A DNA stretch of 64,000 bases from Cordia subcordata (GCA_028554755.1 JAPTOF010000003.1:10549501-10613500); one strand, 5' to 3'. Shown: positions 1-11,196, counted from the stretch's first letter. Made by a program: numbers and translations. Notes: generated from the sequence alone by a model not told the origin.

Positions 1-177
1 CCTCACTGCGCACCCAAGTCATTAGTTCAAGTCAAGGGACCTTTATACATACATCAATAAAACATAGCAGAGATAATATGTAACGAACTTATAATGCCAT
101 TTAACAAAATGATTGTACATTGTTTAACATCCAAAATGTTATATACAAGTGAGCTTTCGGGCATACTAATCCTTACA
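1..177 (-). repeat. copia 3' LTR, partial (copy D)
   Basis: The segment matches the 5'-terminal part of the 1.9 kb copia LTRs elsewhere in the window, reverse-complemented. It ends with the terminus that reads TGTAAGGATTAG on the minus strand. The adjacent 178-190, GTGGGAGAT in element sense, is the polypurine tract. The window start truncates it. Confidence 0.85.
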
Positions 178-191
178 ATCTCCCACTTGTA

Positions 192-1775
192 CTAAAGATC
201 ACTTTTGCATAGCCTAATACCTATAGACTCCAAATATGTGGTAAACATTTTCTTTGGAAGAGTCTTTGTAAATGGGTCTACCAGGTTTTCCGCTGAAACT
301 ATCTTTTCAACTACAACATCTCCTCTCTGGATAAATTCACGAATCAAATGATATTTCTGTTCAATATGTTTACCCTTTTTGTGATTCCTGGGCTCTTTGC
401 ATTGTAAAATAGCACCGTTGTTGTCGTAATACAATGCTATCGGTCTGTGAACTACCGGTACAACCTCTAGATCTAAAAGGAACTTTCTTAGCCATACTGC
501 CTCTTTCACAGCCTCAGATGCTGCTACATACTCGGCCTCCATGGTAGAGTTAGCAATACAATTTTGCTTCACATTTTTCCATGAAATAGCTCCTTCTAAC
601 AGAGTGAAAACATATCCAGAAGTAGACTTTCTGAAATCTCTGTCGGACTAAAAATCCGAGTTTGTGTAGGCTAATGGCGTTAGATCATCTGCACAGTATT
701 CTTGCACATAATTCTTAGTTCCTTGTAGGAATTTGAATATATGCTTAACCGCGACCCAATGTGCCAGTCCAGGGTTTGATTGATATCTACTAACTATGCC
801 AATAGCAAAGCAAATATCTGGTCTAGTACATAACATGGCATACATGAGGCTTCCAACCACCGAAGCATAAGGAACTCGTTTCACGCTCTCTATCTCCTCA
901 GGTATTTTAGGACATTGATCTCGAGATAGAAAAAATCTATGTCTAGAAGGTAATGAGGCCTTCTTAGAGTTTTGCGTGTTAAACCTAACCAATATCTTCT
1001 CAATAAATGAAGCTTGAGATAGGGCTAGCCTTCTGTTCTTATAATCTCACATAAGCTTGATGCCTAGAACATAACTAGCTTCTCCTAAATCCTTCATTTG
1101 AAATTGAGTAGAAAGCCAAACCTTGATGGATGATAACATCCCCACATCATTTCTAATAAGTAGGATGTCATCCACATACAGAACTAAAAAAGCTACAGCA
1201 TTTCCATTACGCCTCTTATACATGCAAAATTCATCAATATTTTGATTAAAACTATAAGATTTAATTGCACAATCAAATTTGATGTCCCATGCTCTAGTTG
1301 CCAGCTTTAATCCATTAATGGACTTTTTTAACTTACAAACCATATGTTCCTGGCCTTTGGCAACATATCTATCTGGTTGTGTCATGTAAATGGTTTCGTC
1401 AAGCTCTCCATTAAGAAAAGCTATTTTGACGTCCATTTGCCATATCTCGTAGTCATAATGACATGTGATGGCAAGAAGTATCCTGATGGATTTAACCATG
1501 GCTATTGGTGAGAAAGTTTTCTCATAATCGATCCTTTCTTTTTGAGTAAAACCTTTCACCACCAACCTTACTTTAAAGGTTTCAACTTTTCCATCAACTC
1601 CTCTTTTCCTCTTGTAGACCCATTTGCACCCTATAGGTTTTACCCCTTCTGGTGTAATTACAAGATCCCAGACTTTGTTAGAATACATAGATTCTAACTT
1701 TGAATCCATTGCCTTATGCCATTGGTCGGCATCTATGTCAGAAACTGCTTCATCATGACTTGTGGGATCTACCAC
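192..1775 (-). pseudogene. pol: copia pol remnant: reverse transcriptase and RNase H (copy D)
   Basis: Copies the element RNA into DNA. RT occupies about 1775-1047: the N-terminal GCKWVYKRK motif, then QMDVKIAFLNGELDE, then the catalytic YVDDIL near 1170. The RT tail with PYASVVGSLMYAMLCTRPDI follows at 992-648, and RNase H at 650-192 has [11 protein letters not shown] and a C-terminal LCKSDL just before the polypurine tract. The frame is broken by an amber codon near 650, where other copies have a sense codon, and by breaks between 992 and 1047. Normal copia RT/RNase H would be one uninterrupted reading frame within gag-pol. It cannot make a complete enzyme. Confidence 0.85.
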
Positions 1776-2393
1776 CTGATCCTCTGAAGAAGTTTGAAAG
1801 GACTCTCCTTAGTATTTATTAGGAGGCCTGGATATTCTCCCATTACGATAAGGCTCCGATATATTAGGTATAATATTCAGCTTGTGAAATCTCTTCTAAA
1901 ACAACTTCAGAATTTGGTGTTTTTTGGATCATTTAACCATTTTCTAAGTATCTAGCATGGGTGCTTATAAACACCTTTTGTTCCTTAGGATTATAAAAGA
2001 TCCCACCTCTGCTTCCCTTAGGATACCCAATAAAATAGTACAACTCAGATCTTGGTTCCAACTTTGAAGTATTACTATTAAGTACATAAGCTGGAAAACC
2101 CTAAATGTGGAGATGATTAAAAATAGGCTTACGCCCGGTCCATATTTCTTGTGGTGTCCTAGGTACTGATTTAGATAGTACCAAGTTCAAGATGTATGCT
2201 GTTGTCTCCAGGGCATACCTCTAAAAGGATAAAAGTACTGATGCATGACTCATCATTAACCTAACCATATCTAATAGGGTGCAATTTCTTCTCTCTGCTA
2301 CACCATTTTGCTGGGGAGTCCCTGGTATAGTCAATTGAGACACAATCCCTTCTTGTGTAAGATAGTCTCTGAACTCACCTGAGAGGTATTCAT
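1776..2393 (-). pseudogene. copia integrase C-terminal remnant (copy D)
   Basis: Minus-strand sequence carries the end of the integrase core, including the [11 protein letters not shown] block with the catalytic glutamate near 2280-2320, then the region that reads TPQEIWTGRKP and [15 protein letters not shown]. Several stops interrupt it, for example near 1805, 1930, 2105 and 2225. The N-terminal zinc-binding part and the first two catalytic aspartates are absent because copy E's LTR starts at 2394. Confidence 0.75.
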
Positions 2394-4285
2394 TGCTAGG
2401 ATTAGTATGCCCTAAAGCTCAATTGTAAATGACATTTTGGATGCTAAACAATGTATAATCATTTTTGTTATATGGCATTATGAGTTTCTTACATATTATC
2501 TCTGTTATAATTTATTGATGCATGTGTAAAGGTCCCTTGACTTGAACTAATGACTTGGGTGCGCAGTGAGGTTAGACGCACAGTAGGTCCAAGTCTAGAT
2601 TTAGTCACATCATAAATTGAGTTCGTAATCGAATCGTAGCGTTGGGCACTTTACCGGGATAAGGTTATATTGAGCAAGCCTCCTCATTGAGGGTGATCTA
2701 CCTAGGTCATTAGAGGACTTTTTGGATTTGTCTCGATAGTACGTGTGTCACGTATTGGACAGGACCATTGTGAGTATGTTTTCTAGAGACGTACTATCAA
2801 AGAAAGAAAACAAGATACTCACTACTACTAAATGATCATTGCTCTTAATCTTGAGCATATGTAGATGAACTAATGAAGTTAGGGTTTGGTACTTTGATTC
2901 ACTATGGGTGAGTTCTTACTTTATTAAGATCAACAGCCTTGTGCATTGAGTGCTAAGTTCTAATTAATTGTAACATGCATATGCAATATGGAATCTATGT
3001 ACCCCCTTTGGGATTGTTCAAATTTATCATCCGAATCTAGATCTAATGATACTACCTTTATAGTTGTATCGGTCATATGGCTTGAGGGTCGCTCCCAAGA
3101 TCAAGGGATTCCATGACCAAGGATGGTTGGCAAAAGGACAAGAAGCCCAACAGAATAGATGTAGCTAAAGAGGTGATAGTACAAAGGCCAAAGGATCGGC
3201 TTTAGCTACGGGTATACATAGAGGGGCATTATGGTCAGTTATTTAGTAGGTCAAAGACAAAGTTCACATTCTTTTGTGATAAGCTTCTGGGTAATAGCAA
3301 TTATTCTTGGAGTGCAACTTTGATCTTATGGTGGAATAGATCGGAGTAAAAATAATTATTATGTCGCCTAGATCGGGCAAGGACATTTTTAATTATTTTT
3401 GGAAGCCAAGGTTAATTGTGCCTTCTTAGTCCCTTCCCTAGTTGAAATGACTTTGAGAGAGTAATTTTGAAAGAGCAAATTCCATACTGTGGTAGTAGCC
3501 TTTTTGGGCCAAAGCTTGGAATTGGGTTTGGGCTTTCTTTAAAGTCTAAGATAACCTAACTGGGCTAGGATGGTTTCCTATTGGGCTTGGGCCTCCACAT
3601 GGATTATGGACTATGTGTTGGACTTGAATAATGAGCTTGGCCTAAGTCTTCCAAGACAAGTGGACAACTTGCAAAATACTACAAAAACAAGTGGACAACT
3701 TGCACAAGTCTTCCAAGACAAGTTAATAAGTTGCATAAAGGAAATACTACATGGAAATTTTCTCCTACATTGAAAGATTAGCAACTTTGGGTGCCAAGGT
3801 TCTCTCTATAAATAGACAAGACCTTACACCTTTTATGCAATCCACTTTGTAGTTGATTTCTTTCTTTTTGGCAAGAAAATACTACAACACATAGTACACA
3901 CTTATTGTGTGATTTTTGCTCTAGTTTTAAAAGAGCTTATTACTTTGCTTCTTCCCACACAAGAGGTTATTCTCTCAAGATGAGTCTCTTTAATCATAGG
4001 GAAGAAGACTAGGGAGTTGCCTATTGCAACACCCTTACAGTAAAATATTTGGCGGCCTTGTTCATGAACGGGAACAAAGCTCGTGACGATTTTAGCTTCA
4101 TCAAAGGCCCGACGCTTCAAGAGGTTAGCTTTACATATTTTGCAAGTACTAGTTATATTCTATATATTCTTAAGCATGTTCTTGTGTGTGTTACGTGGTT
4201 ATTTTATTTCCTAGCATGTTTTCTTGGTAGAATTTTTTTAAAATATAGACTAGGATACATTTCACTTAATAATATTGATCCTACA
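2394..4285 (+). repeat. copia 5' LTR (copy E), complete, 1892 bp
   Basis: It starts TGCTAGGATTAG and ends ATCCTACA, so it has TG...CA termini, and the primer site follows after 2 nt. A TATA box, TATAAATA, lies at 3807-3814. A run of degenerate CAAGTGGACAACTTGCA repeats at about 3655-3735 replaces the 31-bp repeat found in LTRs A and J, which marks a different LTR subfamily. LTR B is of the same kind as E. Confidence 0.9.
3807..3814 (+). promoter_or_regulatory. TATA box of copia LTR E
   Basis: The sequence is TATAAATA. The same box sits at the matching place in LTR J (14961-14968) and on the minus strand in both LTRs of copy B (41541-41548, 48965-48972), but it is mutated in LTR A. It is the likely U3/R promoter of the family. 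Confidence 0.65.
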
Positions 4286-4287
4286 AT

Positions 4288-4299
4288 TGGTATCAGAGC
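4288..4299 (+). other. Primer-binding site, initiator tRNA-Met type
   Basis: TGGTATCAGAGC follows the LTR end after the dinucleotide AT. It is complementary to the 3' end of plant initiator tRNA-Met, the usual copia primer. It fixes both the LTR boundary and the plus orientation. Confidence 0.9.
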
Positions 4300-5802
4300 T
4301 TAGGCTCACACACAACATGCTTAGAAGAATACTGTATTTGCAAAAATATGTTAGTCATCCTGTGAGTGGCAAGATTAGGAAATCTTGTGTTGCATATACT
4401 TGTCATTTTATGCTTGTATGTGTAGGTAATATAAAATCCCCTTGATGGTTCATATGTATGCATGATAGATTTTCGTGTACGGTCAACAAAGCTTGTCCAT
4501 AGGCGATTTCATGTATAAATATTTATGGTTATTGCTTATAATTTATTTAAAAGAACCATAGGATGTTTTGATATCCTTGTAATGTTTCTTTATGAAGCTT
4601 GTATTAGCAATAGCAAAGTGTATTGTTGTAAGCTTGTCGGTCAACCGGATCTTATTAACGGTCGATTGGCTGAGGCAGAAAAAGCTACTAAGCATGTTGT
4701 TTTATTGAAGATTACAGGGAGCCATCAAAGAGGGATTCTAATGTATTTTGGTGGATGTTTATAATGCATTGATATATGTTTTAACATATTTGCATTAGCA
4801 TGACTGCCACCTAGAAATATGTCCACTCATTAGGATTTATAAAAATCAGTCATACCTATGAGTTGATTCTCAAAGATCGTTAAGATTATAAGAATGACTT
4901 AGACAAGATAATTGTAAACGGGTATGTCTAAAGATGCCACGCAATCTCATGACAACATTAAAAGAACTTAACTTGAGATTCACATATATATATATTTACC
5001 TAAGGGTCTATGCACCTAGATATAGGTAAGTAATCTATTATGGTATTGCAATGTTTTAGTAACACAAAATGGATTTGCAAAAACCAAAGGGTTTCGCAAA
5101 TCCAAAGCATGTTTAGATCTAAAAAAAAAGCAAGAATACCAAAAATAGAGAAAACCCTTATGTTAAAATATTGAGTGGGAAAGGGGACCGGAAAAACCCC
5201 ACGGCTTTCCATATCCGATTCACATTAATGGTAAATGTCATTAACTTCCTCATCGGAAGGTGACACTTTATCTAGATTTAACAAGGTGAAACATAAAAAT
5301 GTTTATTCAAGAGGGTGTTGGTAAGTTCGGCCATCCCATTGGTGGAGTTCTTCACTAAAGAACACCTTAAGCAACATTGATTAAAGTCACTACCCCATTG
5401 GAGGGCTTAAATCAAGAATGTTTCAGGGAATAAATATGAATGGTTGTACACTCAACTTAAATGGTAGGTTCGGCTATTCTATCCATAGAGTTCGCTACCG
5501 GATTTAAGAAGTCAAACAAAACAGTGATTGAATTATTCAATTGGATCATATCTGGATAATTGTTAATTCAAATAAGCAATGGCGCTTAACTTAACGTTCA
5601 TAAGTTTGGCCATCCCATCGTTGGAGTTCTTGTGAGGATGTTGAGACACTGTTACATCAAGTAGTTTAAGGGTTGATCTACTTAAAGGCAAATGATGTAA
5701 AAAGTACTTGTATGTTTTATTTCCAAAGATAGCATACATATTATACATGCATCAATTCTATACTCATAAATTAATTATGATTATATTGTTTTATCCAGAA
5801 AA
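4300..5802 (+). other. copia untranslated leader (copy E)
   Basis: About 1.5 kb without a credible ORF lies between primer site and gag. It holds a decayed GGTCGACC-type palindrome region near 4637-4672, an (AT)n run near 4985, and three degenerate repeats of about 28 bp at 5325-5352, 5468-5496 and 5604-5631. A perfect inverted repeat, ATTGAATTATTCAAT, is at 5527-5541. Copies A, B, C and I have the same leader, some cut short. Confidence 0.75.
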
Positions 5803-6562
5803 ATGTCTTTTTTTAGTCCACTCGCTACAATTCTCAAAGAGCACAAGCTCACTGGACTGAATTTTGTGGACTGGGAATGAAACTTTGACATAGTACTCAC
5901 CGCAGCAGAGTACAAGTATGTCTTAACAACTCCTTATCCTATTGTGAGGGCTAACTCTTCTGAAGCCTAGAAAGATGCTTAGGCAAAATGGCAGAAAGCC
6001 AATAGTATGGCCAAGTGCTATATGATGGCTTCTATGTTAGATATTTTGCAGAACAAGCATCATCATATGGAAACTGTAAAAGAAATCATGACTTCACTGT
6101 CTTGTATGTTTGCTGATAAGAGCAGACCCGCAAGGCAAGGTGCTCTTAGAGAAATTATGAATCAAAGGATGGCAGAAGGAGCATCTGCCAGAGAGCATAT
6201 GCTCAAAATGATGGATTACTTCAATACTGCCGAGATCCTAGGAGCAAACATAGATGAACAGTCAAAGGTAGACATGATTTTGGAGACTCTACTGTCATCC
6301 TATACCCAGTTCAAGCTTAATTATAATATGGGCAAGATGAACATGGATATGACGGAATTAATGAAAGAGCTCCTAGCTGCAGAAGCCATAATGAAAAATA
6401 AAGGCCACATAAATATGGTTCAAGCATCCACTTCTGGACTTAACCCGAAAGGGAAAAAGTTCAAGGGAAAAGGGAAGCAAAAACGTGGTCAAGGGAAAAA
6501 GAAGAGAAATGGTGAACAGCCCAGGTAGTTAACAGGTGAAAAGCCCAAGGGAAAATGCTTTA
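5803..6562 (+). pseudogene. gag: copia gag remnant (copy E)
   Basis: Gag forms the virus-like particle and binds element RNA. The start ATG at 5803 follows the leader and begins MSFFSPLATILKEHKLTG. The frame meets TGA at 5878-5880 and further TAG codons near 5969 and 5981. The longest open part, 6007-6528, contains the copia-type gag domain (SKVDMILETLLSSYTQFKLNYNMG) and a basic lysine/glycine-rich tail before the knuckle. TAG at 6526 ends it. The zinc knuckle is cut after its first residues (GKCF) by the junction with gypsy sequence. Confidence 0.8.
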
Positions 6563-7199
6563 GAGTTTGGAGAAATCCTACTTCATGGTGCAACAAGGGA
6601 TGGTGTTGGGTCATATAGTTTCATCCAGTGGCATTCAAGTTGACTCGGCTAAGGTAGAATTGATTGAGAAGTTGCCTGTTCCTAAGTGTGCCAAGGATGT
6701 TGGATCTTTTCTAAGACATGTAGGATTTTACCATAGATTCATTAAGGATTTTATCCACATTGCACATCCCATGTCTAGGCTCCTAGCACAAGATGTCCCT
6801 TTTGACTTTGATGATGAGTGTATTAGGGCTTTCAATAGGCTTAAACCCCTTATTATCTATATCCCTGATTATCTAGCCACTTAACTATAGTCTCCCATTT
6901 GAGGTTATGTGTGATGCATCCAATTATGCGATAGGAGTTGTTCTAGGTCAAAGGAAGGACAAGTTACCCCATGTTGTGTACTATGCTAGTAAGACTCTTA
7001 ATAAAGCCCAAAAGAACTATACCACCACAGAAAAGAGCTTCTAGCAGTAGTCTTCTCCCTTGACAAGTTTAGGTCATACATCCTAGGGTCTAAATTGATT
7101 GTCTACACTGATCATATGACATTGAAGTATTTGTTGTTTAAGAAAGAGTCTAAACCGCGCTTGATCAGGTAGTTGCTCCTCCTTCAAGAGTTTGACATC
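6563..7199 (+). pseudogene. Ty3/gypsy RT C-terminus and RNase H fragment (F)
   Basis: Plus-strand sequence reads from the end of RT (EKSYFMVQQGMVLGHIVSS, thumb region VGFYHRFIKDFIHIAHP) into RNase H ([21 protein letters not shown], then [12 protein letters not shown]). It is closest to the pol of Y in this window. A stop near 6883, a one-base frameshift near 7034 and TAG near 7170 break it. It begins within RT and ends before integrase, and both ends are rearrangement junctions. Confidence 0.8.
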
Positions 7200-8299
7200 A
7201 TAATTTGCATACTCTTTGTTATTGGATTTTATTGGCTTATATATATATATATGTGTGTGTGTGTGTATGTACATACTTTGTTCTTATTTTGAGAAGCTTT
7301 ATGTCATATCATGTCCATGTGTTTGATGTAATGTTTAAATGAGTTGTCTTAGCTATAGAACACTTCTAATCCTTAGATTATGCATGTCTATATGCATGAT
7401 TATGGATAATATGAAGTACGTTGATTCTATTCATGTCCATGTGAGTATGAAACATGCCTTATAGTGAATACATGCTCAATTAATGCTACATGTTGTTGCT
7501 TGAATACTTCTAATGGCGTAAAACAAACTATTGTGTGTTTGTACCGTGAATAGGATGTCATATTCACAATACCTTGCCTTAGAACACGTAGGACTGCACC
7601 TATTAGCTACCAATCCACTTTAGTGTCCCCCAGAATAATGGTGCATAATTTTGGACTAGTCTAAATCGTGTCCCCATTAGCTTTAAATCCAGCTAATAGT
7701 AGTCCAAATAGGCTTAGTCGACCCTAAAAATCCTATATCTTTGCTATAAATCTAGTTAATGGTTTAGGAACTAGGGTGGGATCGTTCTAGGACAACTAAG
7801 CAACTCACTAGTTCCCACTATGGCCTTAGGTACATAAGCACCACGTTGTAGCCCTAAGAATACACGCTTAGGGACGGACCTGCACCGAGTCCTAGGATAT
7901 AATTAGGACACTAGTTAGTTGTTTAGTAATAGAAGATGTATTTAGTAAGCCAATCCGCGAATCCTATAGCATTGAGTTAGAAAGTCACCCGTTCACAAGT
8001 ATAGGTCACCCTCTTGTCTTTCCATAGTTTAGTCCCCCTAGATTAGCTTAGTTCTTGCTTTTCCTTTCTAGCGCTCATAGTGTAGTTTTTAATTCTCTCT
8101 CATTGCTCCTTAAAATCCAAAAAAATAGAAAAAGATGTTAGTTTTAGTTAGTTTTTTAGCTTGCTCTAAAGCATGTTAGCATAGAATTTCTTTCACAATC
8201 CATGCCTCCTTGTGGCTCCACACTCGCACTTGTACATGTTGCACTACGCGATCCGTATACTTGTAGGTCTTTTAGGGTTTGCGCCGAAAAGGCACACCA
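7200..8299 (+). repeat. Ty3/gypsy LTR fragment, plus orientation
   Basis: It shares, in the same order, the landmark blocks of X's LTR: CATGTCCATGTGTTTG, GCTTTAAATCCAGC at 7681-7694, GACGGACCTGCACCGAGTCCTAGG near 7872 and the CTTGTGGCTCCACACTCGCACTTG end block. The end GGTCTTTTAGGG...CACACCA resembles the end of Y's LTR. The first 40% of an LTR is missing. A (TA)n(TG)n microsatellite lies at 7238-7267. Confidence 0.65.
7238..7267. repeat. (TA)n(TG)n microsatellite
   Basis: About seven TA units run directly into about eight TG units inside the gypsy LTR fragment. It is an ordinary simple repeat. Confidence 0.9.
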
Positions 8300-8343
8300 G
8301 TCATTCTGCTACAAAAGCAGATCACCCTGACCCAAAATCAAGT

Positions 8344-8386
8344 GAGACTAACTAAAATAAGTTGCATTTTAGTTAGGGTTAGTCTC
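8344..8386. repeat. Imperfect inverted repeat between two opposed LTR pieces
   Basis: GAGACTAACTAAAAT pairs with ATTTTAGTTAGGGTTAGTCTC across a 7-nt loop, with a few unpaired bases in one arm. It lies between the plus-strand LTR fragment and the minus-strand one, in about 90 bp that I cannot place in either LTR. Confidence 0.6.
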
Positions 8387-8390
8387 TAGG

Positions 8391-8945
8391 CCGGTCGACC
8401 GACCCTAGGTGGGGTGTAATCGGCCTTTGGCAATTTTTCTCATATCTTACTTATTTAGGCTTCAATGCGCACGTGGTTTTATTTTCTATGGCCTCGTATC
8501 GCTTTTGGGCACCTCCAAGGCCATTTGTATTCATATTTTCATCCTAATAAACATGTCCAAGCTTTTTCCATTCCTCTTATGGATGCAAGCTCCAAATTCC
8601 GGCTCTAATTGTGCTCGGTTTTGCCCGATTGCTTTGTTCTTCTTCCAGGAGCTTCCAAAAGACTTTACCTTCATTTCTTCTCCTGAAAAATAACCTTAGC
8701 TTTGCTCGATCATCAAATCATAATCTTTTTGAGCTTTGTTCATTGCTTTAAATCTCACCTAAATAAAGCAATAAGCACATATCAGTGTAGCATTTACGTC
8801 TTACACTCAACTATGATCTTATAGACCCTAATATACACAAGAATGACCTAAATGCTATACTACTATACCTAATGAAGCACAAAAAACCTCAAAACAAGAA
8901 TGAGAATGCAATACACAAGCACACACAAAACCAGCATATCAATAC
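8391..8945 (-). repeat. Ty3/gypsy LTR 5' part, minus orientation (copy G)
   Basis: On the minus strand it starts TGATATGCTGGTTTTGTGTG near 8945 and follows the first 500 bp of X's LTR block by block, for example TTGTTTTGAGGTTTTTTGTG and ATAGCATTTAGGTCATTC. It ends beside CCGGTCGACC at 8391-8400, the palindromic block of these LTRs. It joins integrase directly, so the 3' untranslated region seen in Y is missing here. Confidence 0.65.
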
Positions 8946-9870
8946 GTGTATCATGAATCCTCTTTATCCTATCCTGATAAAGTTTTGCATTCTTATATGC
9001 CTCAAACCTAAGCTCCTCCAATTATGCTAGCTCAAGCTTCCTTTTCTTACCCACTCTTGCCAAATCAAAGTTTAAGGCCTTAATTCCCCAATAAGCCCTA
9101 TGCTCAAGTTCTACTAGTAAGTGACAAGCCTTTTCATAAACCAATCTAAATGGAGACATACTAATGGGAGTCTTAAAAGTAGTACAGTAGGCCCACAAAG
9201 CATTATTCAACCTAATAAACCAATCTCTCTTATCAAGCCTAACTATTTTTTCTAAAATATGCTTGATCTGCCTATTAGATACCTCTACTTCTCTACTAGT
9301 TTGTGGGTGATAAGGGGTAGCAACCTCATGGGTGACCAGATATCTTCTTAACAAGGCCTCAAGTGTCCTATGGTGATAATATAAACCACCATCACTAGTC
9401 AAGACCCTAGGGACTCCAAATCTAGAGAAAATGAATACATGTATGAATATCCTCAACCTATTTGGGCACATAGTTTACGACCATTGAAACGCATTGACAC
9501 TTAAAGGAAAGTGGAAATGGACCTATGAAATCAATACCCTAAATATCGAATAGCTCACATGGAAGAATAAAGGACAATGGCATCATTTTTCTCCTAGAGA
9601 TGGTCTCGAATTGTTGACATCTAACACACTTCTTATAATACACTTAGGTATCCTTAAAGAGATCGGGCCAAAAGAATCCACTTTGCAAGACCTTCGCAGA
9701 GGTCTTCTTGCCACTAAAGTGACCTCTACAGCCCTCATCAGGACATATACTCAATATGCTCTTAAACTTGTCCTTTGTCGCACATTGGTGAATCATTCGG
9801 TCCACACAAACCTTTAAAAGATAGGGATCCTCCCAAAAGAAATGTCTCACTTGTGCTAAGAACCTATCTC
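8946..9870 (-). pseudogene. Ty3/gypsy integrase remnant (copy G)
   Basis: Integrase inserts element DNA into the genome. The open part at 9471-9022 has the second catalytic aspartate in TSDGG, the glutamate region in [16 protein letters not shown], and the C-terminal [26 protein letters not shown]. Upstream, 9850-9644 holds the zinc-binding N-terminus (HFFWEDPYL, then CPDEGCRGHFSGKKT). Stops and frameshifts separate the two parts. It matches Y's integrase closely in order and motifs. Confidence 0.8.
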
Positions 9871-9877
9871 TCTCTCT

Positions 9878-10400
9878 CTATCTCTTTTCCTCATGGGAAG
9901 GAAAATGCCCTGTAGTGAGATAATTAACTATACAAGCAAACCACAATGTGTGATGAGAGACGGCAAACAATTGTTCATCGAGAAAGGAATCATGAAAAGG
10001 GGAAGGATCATTAGAAGACTCACTCATAAGATAGGAAAAATGATCTGCAACTAAGTTCTCACTACCTTTCTTGTCTTTAATTTCAACATCAAACTTTTGA
10101 AGAAGGAGCATCTACCAAATCAAGTGGGGCTTAGATTCTTTCATAGTTAACAAATACCTCAATGTTGCATGATTGGCGTAGACAATCACCTTGGACCCTA
10201 GGATGTACAACCTAAACTTTTCAAGGGTGAAAATTACCACTAAAAGCTCTTTTTCCATAGTGGTATAGTTCTTTTGAGCCTGGTCAAGAGTCTCATTAGC
10301 ATTGTACACTACGTAGGGCAGTTTATCTCTCCTTTGACCTAAAATAGCTCCTATCGTGAAATCAAAAGTATCACACAACCTCAAATGGGAGATTGTAGGT
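9878..10400 (-). pseudogene. Ty3/gypsy RNase H remnant (copy G)
   Basis: Minus-strand frames 10384-10112 and 10111-9878 read as RNase H. Visible are [30 protein letters not shown] with the catalytic glutamate, [12 protein letters not shown], and ENLVADHFSYL. In VYANHATL the usual aspartate is asparagine, as in Y. An in-frame TAG after ESKPHLIW splits the domain. Confidence 0.75.
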
Positions 10401-11014
10401 AAGCGGTTGGATGATCAAGGAGGAGGATAATAAGGACTTGAGCTTATTGAAAGTTCTAACACATTTATCATTGAACTCAAAAGAAACATCCTATGCTAAA
10501 AGCCTAGACAAAGGTCATGTTATATGGCTAAAATCCTTGATGAACCTCCGGTAGAATCCTGCATACCTTAAAAAAGACTTAGCATCCTTGACACACTTAG
10601 GGACTTGTAAGTTTTCAATCAGTTCTACCTTGGCTAAGCCAACTGGAATCCCACTAGATGAAACCATATGACCCAAAACTATCCCCTACTGCACCATAAA
10701 GTGGGACTTGTCCCAACTTAACACTAAGTTCTTCTCCATATGACTGTCTAAGACTAATGAGAGGTGACTAAGGCACTCATCAAAGCTATCACCAAAGACA
10801 GAGAAGTCATCCATCAAGATCTCTAAATGCTTCTCTATCAAGTCACTAAATATGGCCATCATACACCTCTGAAAAGTTGCTGGCACATTACAAAGACCGA
10901 AAAGTACTCTCCTATAGGTAAAAATGCCATAGGAAGAAGTAAAGGTGGTCTTCTCCTAGCCCTCAAGGAACATGGGGATTTAATTCATTTTATTTAGATC
11001 TCCCAACCATCAAA
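10401..11014 (-). pseudogene. Ty3/gypsy reverse transcriptase remnant (copy G)
   Basis: The open part 10886-10686 contains PATFQRCMMAIFSDLIEKH and the catalytic MDDFSVFG. Upstream to about 11014 the frame is damaged by stops near 10950-10990 but still resembles the FLDGYSGYNQIP region. The RT fingers are missing: at about 11014 the sequence becomes the end of a plus-strand gypsy LTR. Confidence 0.75.
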
Positions 11015-11196
11015 AATCCAAAATCCCAAAAATAGATTGTTTATGTTTCTTCTTAGACACACTCTAGAACACACACGAAGAATCTATCTTCCAACATAGC
11101 CTCCCTGTGGAATCGACCTTGCACTTGCATACATTTTACTACACCGATCTGTACGCTTGTGGGTCTTTAGAGCTTGCTCTCAAGAGACGCATATCA
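11015..11196 (+). repeat. Ty3/gypsy LTR 3' end fragment
   Basis: It is the reverse complement of the first ~150 bp of Y's minus-strand LTR: the block CCTCCCTGTGGAATCGACCTTGCACTTG, then GATCTGTACGCTTGTGGGTCTTTAGAGC. It ends ATATCA at 11196, like X's LTR end. It sits between minus-strand gypsy RT and minus-strand copia LTR. Confidence 0.65.

Larger units (their letters stand above)
1..2393 (-). mobile_element. Ty1/copia element, truncated copy D
   Basis: On the minus strand this copy runs from integrase (high coordinates) through RT and RNase H into the start of a 3' LTR cut by the window edge. It ends at 2393, where a plus-strand copia LTR starts with its intact TG terminus. The other minus-strand copies continue through this point, so copy E probably inserted into D's integrase region. 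The far side of D is not seen in the window. Domain order protease-integrase-RT-RNase H, shown by the fuller copies here, defines Ty1/copia. Confidence 0.85.
2394..6562 (+). mobile_element. Ty1/copia element, truncated copy E (LTR-PBS-leader-gag)
   Basis: This is a plus-strand 5' half: complete LTR, primer-binding site, about 1.5 kb leader and most of gag. It stops at the gag zinc knuckle (about 6562) and continues as Ty3/gypsy RT sequence. There is no protease, integrase, RT or 3' LTR, so the copy was cut by a rearrangement after insertion. Confidence 0.85.

Noticed and set aside
3570..4764. Several short plus-strand frames in LTR E and its leader
   Set aside because: Not kept in the matching parts of LTRs A, B and J; they are chance frames in non-coding element sequence.
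5325..5631. Regularly spaced repeats that could suggest a CRISPR array
   Set aside because: Only three degenerate units, steps of about 140 bp, inside a plant copia leader present in five copies.
8409..8693. 94-codon plus-strand frame
   Set aside because: It lies inside a minus-strand LTR fragment and shows no motif or conservation.
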